Of a stretch of 64,000 nt of DNA, positions 35,392 through 44,804 are shown piece after piece. A model generated the notes under the pieces. That model worked only from the letters and a program-made list of their open reading frames with translations, was not told the origin of the DNA and did not search any database. The translations under genes were made by a program, and so were the position numbers. Positions within the stretch are counted from its first letter, which is position 1. Each line of letters opens with the position of its first letter. Source of the DNA: Rhynchopus sp. YZ270_cl-10. Its lineage: Eukaryota > Euglenozoa > Diplonemea > Diplonemida > Diplonemidae. The DNA lies in assembly GCA_964035575.1 (NCBI GenBank), contig OZ037856.1, positions 310,001-374,000 of the forward strand, read 5' to 3'.

Positions 35392-36783
35392 CTATGGAAA
35401 GCTCGGGGAGAGTCTTCCGTTTCTAGAGGTGTTGTTTGTCGTCGTGTTGTGATTCGCATGTGAATACACCACTGAGCGTGGTGGGCGTGGGCTCATCCCG
35501 TTGCTGCGGAGGATGTTCCCTATACCTCCTACACCCTCTATGCCTACAGTCCCCACAGCCAACCCACCCCCCTGCGTGGGCAGCACTGCCAACGGGGCAC
35601 GTGGTGGTGCGTTGCTGTAGGCATGCTTCTGCGGACCCCCTCCGGGGCAGACCCAACCCCAGCTGCCAGCACTTCCGGCGCTACCAGACCTGCGCGGGCT
35701 TACTTGTTTTGGAGCAACATTCCCGCCACCAGATGAAAGAACCACAGTCCCCTGCCTCGTTGCAGCGTACGTAGGCAACGGTGGTGGGTGCTCCCATGAC
35801 GCTGACCGGAGAGGCGACCCCTCAGAAGCAGACCTGCGGTGGTGTTCGTATGGTGGTGACACGCTACGTTGTGTGCCGTGTGTCGTGTACTGCGCTGCGT
35901 ACACTTCAGGTGACATGGTGTGTACGTCTGCACTGTCATCGCTGTCGCTGCACGCACCACCATCTCCGTCCAGCGCACGGAGCTCGCGGTTCACGGTCCG
36001 CAGCGCTTCCCTCAGCCGTGCTTTCTTCCGAAGCAATGCAGTCCGCTTTGTGGTGCGCTGTGCCGCGTTCCGTTCCTCCCGGGAGGTAGGTTCGGAGCGG
36101 GGGTTGGCAAGCTCGGCTCGCGTTTCAAGCCCGGTTCGTTCGGAGGACCGTTCTCTGTTGCGCTCTGCGTCGTTCCAGCTCTCCCTTCCGAGGGGGATCT
36201 TTTTGTTCACCAACTCAGCCCTGGTCTCCAACCCGGTCCGTTCCGCTGTTAGAGAAGCGCCACGTCGCTCTTGGATCGCATCGATCTCTCGCCAGCGTTG
36301 TTCCCGCATTGTTGTGTCCTCTTCTACCACAACTTCGACTGCGGGAGAAGCAACACTTGGGGTTGCGCCAACACCACCACCACCACCACCTCCTCCACCT
36401 CCACCTACCGGCGACGTAGAAGGCCTCCCCGCTACGACTCCTCCACCCACCGGTGTATTTGGGTCCAGAGGGGTTGGGGACTTTGACTGCACAGAACGGC
36501 GCATCGAGGACCGCCCCTGCAACGCACTGTTCGGGAACGCCAGCGTCGGTGTGCAGTACTGCGGCGACGCCTCAGCGGCTGGCATTGGGGTCGGGTGCTC
36601 CGTCGTTGCCGGCGTCATTCTCGGCACTGCATGCTTATACTGCCCTTCAACAGGAGTCTTCGCTCGAACGCGATGAGAAGACCCCCTACCCCCTCGATGC
36701 AAACGAGGCTCCGGCAAGCCCGGTGGAGGGACTATCACATCGCGTGTCAACACATCGGTGTACTCCAAGATGCGAGCCTCCAT
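35392..36783 (-). CDS. Large disordered Pro/Ser/Gly-rich protein with internal duplication
   Basis: A single exon of 463 codons from ATG 36781-36783; an upstream TTG extension is discounted. It is rich in Pro, Ser, Gly, Thr and Arg, with a Gly11 run near residue 130. One helical, charged section contains the duplicated motif ERTGLETRAEL, followed the first time by VN and the second by AN. It is followed by TKRTALLRKKARLREAL and VNRELRALDGD. No enzyme domain is visible. It may be a scaffold or cytoskeleton-associated protein. It sits just upstream of the kinesin start (96 bp), but a joint role is speculative. Confidence 0.75.
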   Translation of the reverse strand: MEARILEYTDVLTRDVIVPPPGLPEPRLHRGGRGSSHRVRAKTPVEGQYKHAVPRMTPATTEHPTPMPAAEASPQYCTPTLAFPNSALQGRSSMRRSVQSKSPTPLDPNTPVGGGVVAGRPSTSPVGGGGGGGGGGGVGATPSVASPAVEVVVEEDTTMREQRWREIDAIQERRGASLTAERTGLETRAELVNKKIPLGRESWNDAERNRERSSERTGLETRAELANPRSEPTSREERNAAQRTTKRTALLRKKARLREALRTVNRELRALDGDGGACSDSDDSADVHTMSPEVYAAQYTTHGTQRSVSPPYEHHRRSASEGSPLRSASWEHPPPLPTYAATRQGTVVLSSGGGNVAPKQVSPRRSGSAGSAGSWGWVCPGGGPQKHAYSNAPPRAPLAVLPTQGGGLAVGTVGIEGVGGIGNILRSNGMSPRPPRSVVYSHANHNTTTNNTSRNGRLSPSFP

Positions 36784-36961
36784 CGTAAACGGGGCAGCCA
36801 AAGGAGAGATGATGAGGCTTTACTCCCCAGAGGGGATCGGAGGGAGGGAACAAAATAAAATTCGGAGAGGCTATCTAAACATCTTTTCGGAAGAGTGGGA
36901 GTGGGGGAGAGGGTCTGTAATGGAAGGGTTTGAATGGGTAATGAACTCTGACAAAAAAAAA

Positions 36962-37130
36962 AGTGAAGTTATTAATGCACACCTCCGACTGACCCGCGCA
37001 CGATGCCAGCCATCCGGATGAAAGCACAAAAAAAAAAGTTGACTTGAAATACAAAGCCCTCTCGTGAACAGTGTACCTTGGTATGACCGGCTGTACCGGG
37101 GGGTGGACACCCCAACCATGCAGTTACATC
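36962..37130 (+). repeat. Composite family I + II repeat, disrupted by a transposon
   Basis: Family I (36962-37030; CTCCGACTGACCC, CATCCGGATGAAAGCAC) is followed by family II (37039-37130; GTTGACTTGAAATACAAAGC to CAGTTACATC). The family II tail resumes as TTACATCTGAAAA after the hAT element. The junction is exactly the hAT target duplication, so the composite repeat is older than that insertion. Confidence 0.8.
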
Positions 37131-37867
37131 CAGGGCGTTCGCCCCGGGGCGAAAAATATTTTTTTTCGTTAAAAAAATCTTTTCCTGAAAAAATGACATT
37201 TTATTTCGCCCCAGGGCTTCGCCCCACCGGGGCGAAACCCTGTATAAATAAATAAATAAATAAAAAAAGGGGAAAAAAAAAAAAAAAAAAGAGAGAGAGA
37301 GATTTCTCCCCACCACCCTGTAGACCCCCCCGGAGGGGGGGTCGCAGAGGGGTGTCCACTGTACTCAAAATCATCCGCAAACCCGCCTGCCGTGAGAGGA
37401 AGTTTCCCCAGCACTCCCGCTCGCTCCTCAATCCTGCAGTCTGCTGAAGGTGCACCGTACCCCCTGTTATAGAAGGTGTCACTGCTCGTGTCAACTCTAC
37501 CTTCAATGGCAGAGAGTTGAAAATAATCAAAATAAGGATGAAGTCTCATATGACGGATGCCTCTCTCTTGTACATCTGTTTGATTAAACAACACAAAGAG
37601 ACCCTCAGTGAGGGGGGATTGATGAAATTCTCCATCGTTTTGCTGGTTTTAGTATCAGGAAAGTTCAGCTGTAATATCACTTGTGCTGGGGAAGGGATCA
37701 CGCGCAAATCGCAAATTTTTTTTGACCATTCACCCCACGAACTAACTTCTCTCCGGCGGGAAAAATTTTTTTGACCTATTTTAAGCACCAGTAAAAAAAC
37801 GAAAATTTCGGGGTTTTTGGTATTTCGCCACGATCAGGAAAAAACGATGGCGATAGCGAACGCCCTG
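37131..37867. mobile_element. hAT-type non-autonomous DNA transposon (MITE), copy 2
   Basis: A 737 bp copy of the element at 26671, with the same CAGGGCGTTCGC ends and a different perfect 8 bp duplication GTTACATC (37123-37130 and 37868-37875). Differences from copy 1 are mainly homopolymer lengths, a few substitutions and small indels near 37365 and 37730. It lies inside a family II repeat. Confidence 0.9.
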
Positions 37868-37875
37868 GTTACATC

Positions 37876-40092
37876 TGAAAAAAAATATGTATTTTCACCT
37901 GATGACGGTATTAACAAGGAAGGTGAGCGAGTCTGGGTTTCTTTTTTTTTTTTTTTTGGTGTTCTTTAACAAAAGAGGAGTATACATTACTGGAGGTGGG
38001 TAGGGGGGAAAGTGTGGGCAAAAAAAAATGAAGAAAAAGAAATGAAAAAGAAGTGAGAGAGGCAGTAAATGCACTATATACAAAAGCACTCAAATCCTTT
38101 TCATGTCTTCTTCTATATTTTTTTTGGGAAATGTACAAAAAAAAAAGTGTAGAAACAACTCAAAACTTACACGAAAAAAATAATCAAACATTCAACAAAA
38201 GCAAATCAAAGGGGTTGGAAAGATGATCCTAAGCCAGACTTAGTCACTTAGTCACCTAAATTCAACAATGAACCATGATTCACGCATCTTCTAAGAAAAT
38301 AAAACACACAGACTTTTTCGTTCTAATTTTTTTTGTCTGGTTTATTTAGAAAACAAATACCAAGAAAGATACAACACAACGAGGCCGAACAAGCCTGGCT
38401 AAGGCCTGACAATATTATAGGTGTGACTATTAGTACGCCTCAACCACACCTCCGTTTTGCCAGACATGCCTATTTTCAGGCGTAGTCTGCCTCGCTGCAT
38501 TGTATGAATGATAATGAGGGGGACAGGAAAGGCCAAAGGGATTTCCCCTTCGAAAGAGTTTATTTTTTTTCTGTTCTTTTTTTTGAAAAGAAAAAGAGAA
38601 ACAGTATAGGGGGGGAGGAGAGTAATGATTAAGTACAGACACAACTTCTGCACAAAAGAAATCCCCTTTTCCCATTTTGACCCCTCCTCTTTTGCGCACC
38701 ATCTGCGATTGATGTACAAAAAAAATGTGTCCTCCTCAATACCCAAAACCTACTGTATTACAGAAGCTTTTTAAATACAAACACAAAAAAAATCCGTGAA
38801 TTTTATTTCAACGGCTGAGAAGAAAAAAAAATGAAAAGTTTGGAAGATGAACCGAATGCCTCACAATGTGTGCTTCACCATTGTAAGACATAATACATCT
38901 TCCATGAAATTAAACAGAACAAAAGTTACCTGAATGTTGCCTGAAAATTTTTAGTGGTATCTAAACACCACCAAATTCCAGGCAAAATCAGGTGCTATCA
39001 GATGAGTGTGCCTCTCAGACTCTCGTGCACATACACATCTAAAAAATATGTACCCCAAGCGAGTTACACTGTAACATTGCTGTGACAACAGCCGCTTAGG
39101 GGAGAAAGGAGGGAAAACACCCCAACCCTTGGCAAATCTATATAGAGCACTGCAAAAAAAAAAACCTGGTCAGTTATGACCAGCGAAATAAGTTCTGTCC
39201 TCTTCGCTTTCCCTTCCTTGGGCTAAGGCAATTCCATCTGCACAATCACAACAAAGCTACGTCACATAAGCTCTGATGTGGGTGTGCGGTTGAAAGAAAA
39301 AAAAAATGAGGGTTTCTGCGAGCAAAACATTTGCCATATTTATTGGAGTTGTATGTATGTGTATATTTGTAGAGCTTTTTTTTAACTCTGTTTTTTTGTC
39401 AGGATTACTACCAAAAAATAGAGCAAATAAAAATAAATTGTGGTGGTACATGTTTCCCCATCAGACGTATGCCGTCTCGTGCTTTGTCACCTTTGATTAA
39501 TTCAAAAAAGATCGGGTCTTTTGTTTGTGCGCTCAAAGCCGGGAAAACAAAAAGGTGAAAAAATTGTGTTAAACTGAAGTACGGTTGTTGTGGTTAATTG
39601 AGTACTCAAAAAGAAACAAGCGAGCTTCTGTCTTTTTCAATCCGTTTTGTTTGCCCTGCAGCGCTGCCTCCAATCTTTTTAGAATTGACAACAAGTTGTT
39701 TCATCAAAAAAAAAGGTTGGATAGATGCGCCTAAGTCTCGCCTGTGCTTAGTCACCTAATAGATTGAAGTTGAAAGCGCTAAAAACGCTTTACCAAGGGG
39801 GGATATCGGACGCAGGTATAAATATACGAAAGAGGGGAAACAAAAAGAATCCCGTTGACAACCAAAAAAAAAAGCAAATAAAAAAATTGAAAGATGAAAG
39901 TGTCTCACAATCATCCTACGAAAGGTGTCGAAAACGCCAAAACGTCCCCAGAAAAATGATACAGACGGAAAAACAAAATAAAAAAAATCGTTCGGCAAAT
40001 AAAACCTTTTGTGTATGTATGGGGATGGGAAGGCGAGGGTAGGGGACAGAAAAGATGTCAAAAAAAATTTTTTTTAGAAGACAATACAAATG
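37876..40092. other. Intergenic with family III repeats and a strong hairpin
   Basis: No gene is supported in 2.2 kb. Family III copies lie at 38218, 38840, 39467 and 39719, and a 66-nt imperfect stem-loop at 38928-38993. A small hairpin CTGGTCAGTTATGACCAG lies near 39165. A short minus-strand frame at 38399-38500 (from MQRGRLRLKIGMSGK) has no partner exons and is not called. Confidence 0.5.
38928..38993. ncRNA. Candidate structured hairpin RNA or small foldback
   Basis: Three nested complementary blocks are spaced correctly: ACCTGA/TCAGGT, TGCCTG/CAGGCA and GTGGT/ACCAC, with a loop TCTAAAC. A 66-nt imperfect stem this long is not expected by chance in AT-rich DNA. It could be a microRNA-like precursor or a degenerate inverted-repeat element; nothing in the sequence decides between them. 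Confidence 0.35.
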
Positions 40093-42218
40093 CTACAGAG
40101 TTTTCCCTTCGAGTCGCACCATTTGCCGCATGGACGAAAATGATGAGGAGAGAAGGGTACTGTTCGCCCGCGGTCCTGCAGCCTCGTGCATCTGTGTAGT
40201 AGTTGCGGTGAGTAGTGCAAAAAGATGACCATTATAATTTGCCTTGAAATACAACACTCCCTCTCATGACAGCGTACCTGGATACGTGCATGATATCCAT
40301 CCATTTCGTTTATGTCTACTCCCGCTTCCACTCAACGGTCATATGAACGGGGATCATTATAAGACCAAAAAATGAGTCATACCTTCACCGCAGTGTCAAT
40401 CCGCGTTATCGTGGTGGCAAGCAACGCATCCCCGACCACCCCTTGCCCGCACACCGAGAGACGCCCATACGCCTCCGCTGCTGCAAGCACATTCTGCCTC
40501 CACAGCACGAGCTCCTTCACCTCCTGCCCGACTGCAGCGCGGTTTTTCGCGAGCTGCCTTCTGACCAACACATCCTGCACACTATCAGCTTGCGCACACA
40601 CCCCTGCGATCGCACACTTCCTGGAACGCGGCGACGCGACTGGCTGCGCACCACACCCCTTCAGCAGGGGCACCGGCACTGCTGGACCTTCACCACCCTC
40701 TTCAAACCCATCCCGCCAGTTGAGCGTATCCGCTGGGTACACTGCTGCGGGCTGCTCTGGTGAACCTGACCCACACGACATTGTGCTTGCCGTCTCCAAC
40801 TGCGAATCTGAACTGTCCAACGACGGCAGCCTCATCCGAGGTGTCGTTGTCCCAGAAAGAGACTCCTGGCAGTACGCCGCATGCGTCTCACCCAACGCTG
40901 CGACACGCCTCCTATAGGCTTCGACGAACTCCCCTGCAGCACAGCACCCTTCTCTTTTGTGCGTCCCTTCAAACGCATCTGCCCATTCTCTCAGACGCGC
41001 CATCTCCGCCTCCACCGCAGCAACATGCGACGCACCACCACACAGCTGGGAGTCACTCAACGCAACCGACGCATCCAAAAACAAAGACTCCCCCACCCCC
41101 TGGGCCCGCTCCATCGCGTAAAGGTACACCCACGTCTCCAAGGTCTGCGATGCTTCAGTGTGCGCAGCCTGCAACGCCTGTCTCGGCAGGTCCCCCAAAG
41201 AGCTTTCCTCCAGCACCGTAGCCACCCCCTGCAACGCATGGCGTAGTCTTGCAATCTGTGGCAACGACCCTGCAATGCGGTGCCCCACCACCTTATGCAA
41301 CGCTTCCAAGGAGGATGCAGCTTGGGAGTCCCATTCTTCCACCCCAAGGCTGGACGGCGCCTCTGCAACGGGAAGTGCTGGGGGGGTCTCTTCCTCTGCT
41401 TCGCCCGCTACCGGCAACTCTTCTTGTACGGTGGCAAATGTTGGGGTGCTGGAAAGGCGGTTAATAGTCTGCACCCACTTCTTGCATGACGCTGCAGTCT
41501 CAGAGAGGAAGGTGTACACCCTCTTCAAATGCGGTCCGTGCACACTAAACCCATCTGATGTAAGCGCCGCAGAGGCGCCGCGGACGTTCAGGATTTTGAA
41601 CACATCACCGTGTTTCTTGTCCAAAATCGGCCCGGTGTTGGGTTTCCAATAGAAAAGAAGGCCTTCCGAGCGGAGTTCGTAACTTCTATTGCGGTATTTC
41701 CCTATGAGACCGGATTTTCTCCAGAGCGCACCTGAGAGGAGGATGGTACCGTCGAGGCGGCCTTTGAGGTAGGTACTGCAGGGGGTACGTTTGGTGTGGG
41801 TCTGCGCGGAGGCGGAGTTGCGTTCTGCGAGCATGGCGGTGACGTTGGTGGGTGTGGTGTGCCAGGTGATGCTGCGGAGGATGGCTGCGACCCATTCGCG
41901 CTTGCCCTGCGCGGTGCTGGCCTGCAGTGCATAGTCGCGCCCGAGGTGCGCGCCCCAGAGGAAGAAGGCGTGCTCGCCGTCGCTGTTGTTAGACAGCACA
42001 GCGCCGCAGAGGTCGACGCACCCTAGCATCGCAGGCTCCTCTTTGCAGTCGGGTTGCAAGTCATAATACACCAGATACCTCCCCCTCAACTCAAAATACC
42101 TCATCAAATACCGATGCACCCTCGTCGGTCCCCTCTTCAACAGCATCCCACTATGCTCTATCGCACCCTTTGGTGGTTCACGTTTGGACCGTGTACGCAT
42201 GCATATACATGACGTCAT
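40093..42218 (-). CDS. Double PH-domain protein
   Basis: Two exons (42218-40383, 40191-40093) join in phase 0 to 644 residues; the last exon (MHEAAGPRANSTLLSSSF...) would be missed if the first were read to its in-intron stop. PH domain 1 covers about residues 17-117 (HSGMLLKRGPTRVHRYLMRY, FELRGRYLVYYD, KREWVAAILRSI). PH domain 2 covers about 155-255 (SGALWRKSGLIGKYRNRSYE, GLLFYWKP, KKWVQTINRL). PH domains bind phosphoinositides or proteins at membranes. The rest is helical and Ala/Glu-rich with no catalytic motif. The start is the ATG at 42216-42218; upstream sequence is T/C-rich. The intron holds a family II repeat. Confidence 0.85.
40241..40316 (+). repeat. Family II repeat inside an intron, diverged
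   Basis: CCTTGAAATACAACACTCCC, CAGCGTACCTGG and CATCCATTTCG match the family in order. It lies wholly in the intron of the PH-domain gene. Confidence 0.65.
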
Positions 42219-42459
42219 TGGGGGAAGGGGGAGGGGAAGGGGGTTGGGGGGGTACTGTAAGGAGGGGTGAGGGTAGGTAAAAGCAAGTTTGGAAAGGTGT
42301 AAAAAGAAGGGTCGTTTTTTATACAATAGGGACTACAATCTATTGGGGGATTTTTGCCAACCAAGGGGGTACAGGGGTTGGGGAAAATTCAAAAGGGGTG
42401 AAAAATGAATAATTCATTGTGTACACACAGGTTTTGAAAAACCTCAAAAAAATACCCAA

Positions 42460-43455
42460 TTACCTCCGTCTGAGCGATGGGGCGATTGACAACGCAGTGG
42501 CGACTCTTTGGCTGAAAAGCGGACTTGAGGACCTGGAGGGGTCACGAAGGTCGCGGGGGGAGCGTTGTGGCGAGCGGTATGGGGAGCGGAAGGGACTTGC
42601 CTCAGAGAGCGCACGAGGGAGCGCACGCGCTGTGGGGAAGGGGACACCTGCCAAGCCCCCTGCACCCATATCCCTACCGAGGGAGGTGTGCACTCTGGCA
42701 GACGTTGTGGCAACGGTGTTCGATGTTACCTCTCCGGCCACAGTCGAAGCAGAAGGAGGATAGTACGTAATCCCCGCCTCACACACAGTCACCGCCTCCA
42801 GCAGCAAACGGAACGCCACAACCTGCAGGTTCATCCTATGCGTGACCTTGTCGAGAAACGCATGGTTCACCAACTCCGCCTCCTCCACCGCAGTCATGAT
42901 GCTTGCAACCAGCTCCCGCACCTTCCTACTATCCTCGCTGCTAATATAATACACCAAACCAATCAACACTGATGCAACAAGAAGCGAAAAGGCGCCACCA
43001 CTGAACAGCCCCACATAGCAAAGGACCAGGCCAAGCACAGCAAACCCGACGGCCCCGGAAAGAATGTGGGTTCTTGTATCGACCAAGGTTTCGACCAGGG
43101 AGGAGACCCTTTCGATACCGCCTCCTGTTGCGGCACGACGCCTTCTCCGGAGGTGGGTGATCCACTCAATACCGGTTGCTGTGAGATGGCGTTTGAGAAG
43201 TGCATGGCTTGGGAGTGTCGGTGGGTGGTTGAAGCTGTGGAACACCGGTGGCGGCGGCGGTGGTGGTGGTGTAGGTGTTGCTGCAGTAGGTGCCAGCGGC
43301 GGCAATGCCGGTGCAGAAAGCGGTGCCACCTGAGCTCCCGGAGGTGTCGCAGGCGCCTCGACCTCCTTCACATAAGTCCTCCTCAGCGAAGGTGAGCCAG
43401 CATACCTCCCGACATTAGGGGTAGGAGAGGTTAACACGCTGTGGTCTCTCTCCAT
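42460..43455 (-). CDS. Proline-rich protein with a membrane hairpin
   Basis: A single exon of 331 residues from ATG 43453-43455. Residues 30-75 are Pro/Ala-rich with PPPPPPPP. A basic HLRRRRRAA follows, then two adjoining hydrophobic helices (SGAVGFAVLGLVLCYVGLF; AFSLLVASVLIGLVYYI). A helical stretch (VRELVASIMTAVEEAELVNH) and a Ser/Arg/Pro-rich tail (SPYRSPQRSPRDLRDPSRSS) come last. Both ends facing the same side with a short membrane hairpin recalls reticulon-like ER-shaping proteins, but no family motif proves it. SP/SR repeats in the tail suggest phosphorylation. Confidence 0.78.
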   Translation of the reverse strand: MERDHSVLTSPTPNVGRYAGSPSLRRTYVKEVEAPATPPGAQVAPLSAPALPPLAPTAATPTPPPPPPPPVFHSFNHPPTLPSHALLKRHLTATGIEWITHLRRRRRAATGGGIERVSSLVETLVDTRTHILSGAVGFAVLGLVLCYVGLFSGGAFSLLVASVLIGLVYYISSEDSRKVRELVASIMTAVEEAELVNHAFLDKVTHRMNLQVVAFRLLLEAVTVCEAGITYYPPSASTVAGEVTSNTVATTSARVHTSLGRDMGAGGLAGVPFPTARALPRALSEASPFRSPYRSPQRSPRDLRDPSRSSSPLFSQRVATALSIAPSLRRR

Positions 43456-44184
43456 TGTTATATTGGCTGCAGTGGGGGGTATTGTGGTGGAGGAGGAGGG
43501 AGAAAGGAGGGAGGAGGGAGGAGGAGGATACAAAGAGAGAGAAAGGTGAAGTTGATAAAATGCAGGTGAAAAGGTGGTGGGTTTCCCGAAGTCTAATTTT
43601 TTGGGATAGAAAAAAAACCCCCCCTGTTGCGCACATCACAAAACCCTGGGGGGTGCTATGGATTCAGCAGGTCAGGGATGGTTGTATTTGAAAGGCTTTG
43701 AAGCCTTGGTCTTGAGGTTGGGGAAGAGGGAATGTTTGTGCATGAGCTGAGACAAAATTTTTTGTTTTTTCTTTCCAAGATGAAACCACACAAACAGCAG
43801 ACCCATAACCACATATGGGATAGATGTATCCCAAGAAGTGTGTTCTTTGCTCTTTAGCATTTTTTTTTCCACCCAGAAACGAATACAAAAGTTGGAGAGG
43901 GCACCCTCCATCCACGTTTTGAGAAAAAAAAGAGTAAATCAGACGTTTCCAAAATACCATCAGTGAGACAAAAAAAAAGACGCAATAAACGATGATTCTT
44001 ATACCACACACTAAAAAGGGGGGACATCCATTGAAGCCCCCCTACACAGACATTGTGCAGTTACCGCCAGCCAATCAATACACAAATCGCTTTGACGGTG
44101 ACTAGAGCACTCTCTGCATCCTTTGAACCAAAGGATTGGTTTTGCATTTACTTTCGGTGCCATCGGGGTGGAGCTAAAGATACA

Positions 44185-44250
44185 ATGGATGCTATTGATG
44201 CAGGTATACCTACAACTGACCCACGATGCCAACCCCTGATTAAAGCATAG
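44185..44250 (+). repeat. Family I repeat
   Basis: GATGCTATTGATGCAGG, CAACTGACCCACGATGCC and CCCCTGATTAAAGCATAGG, followed by CCCTGCTGTCAACAG, which pairs with the left end as in the complete copy at 18197. Confidence 0.7.
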
Positions 44251-44311
44251 GAGCCCTGCTGTCAACAGCAGAAAGGCAGGTTAGGCAACGCACGAAGGCC
44301 GCTGTGTGCGA

Positions 44312-44438
44312 TAATGGTGGCAGTATTGTGATGGGGATCCCATTGGAATTACTCAAAATACATCAAAAATACGTCACAAGACGTATTGTGATGTGATGGG
44401 GAGCCCATTGAAATACGCAAAATACAATACTGCCATTA
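44312..44438. mobile_element. 127 bp inverted-repeat element (MITE-like)
   Basis: The ends TAATGGTGGCAGTATTGT and ACAATACTGCCATTA are complementary apart from one extra base. Inside, GTATTGTGATGGGG and AAAATAC occur twice as direct repeats. It has no coding capacity. TA at both ends fits a Tc1/mariner-type element, but the terminal motif is not recognised. Confidence 0.5.
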
Positions 44439-44804
44439 GCAGGCGACCCCTCATCAACACACCTTCGGCTCTTGTAGACATTCCACCAGGGGCTGCGTGT
44501 CATCCAACGAAATTATAGAAAAAAGATGAACCTAAGCCTCTGTGCTTAGTCACCTAAAAAGTATGCTAAAAAAGGGGGAAATAACAGACCAAAAAAAAAC
44601 TGTGGATACCTTTGCCAGCCAACACAAAATAGTTGGCTCTGCTATGGTTCAAAATATTGAAAAATCACCCCACCCCCATCCCCATCCCAAAAAATTGAAT
44701 GAAAAAGTAGGGGGAAAAAAAACTCCCCTCTGAGGCAGCACCCAAGAACTCTGTCCTGTTTGAATGAAAACAAACGATCAGATCCTTACTATCTTGTTCA
44801 CCTT

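Larger units (their letters stand above)
43456..44804. other. Intergenic with family I and III repeats and a small MITE-like element
   Basis: Contains a family I repeat (44185-44250), a 127 bp inverted-repeat element (44312-44438) and a family III copy (44523-44558). No gene is supported. Confidence 0.55.

Noticed and set aside
38399-38500. Short minus frame MQRGRLRLKIGMSGK...
   Set aside because: Looks mildly protein-like and follows a CAG, but no upstream or downstream exon could be joined to it.
39306-39500. Plus-strand frame with a signal-like start (MRVSASKTFAIFIGVV)
   Set aside because: AT-rich, short, on the opposite strand and running into a family III repeat.
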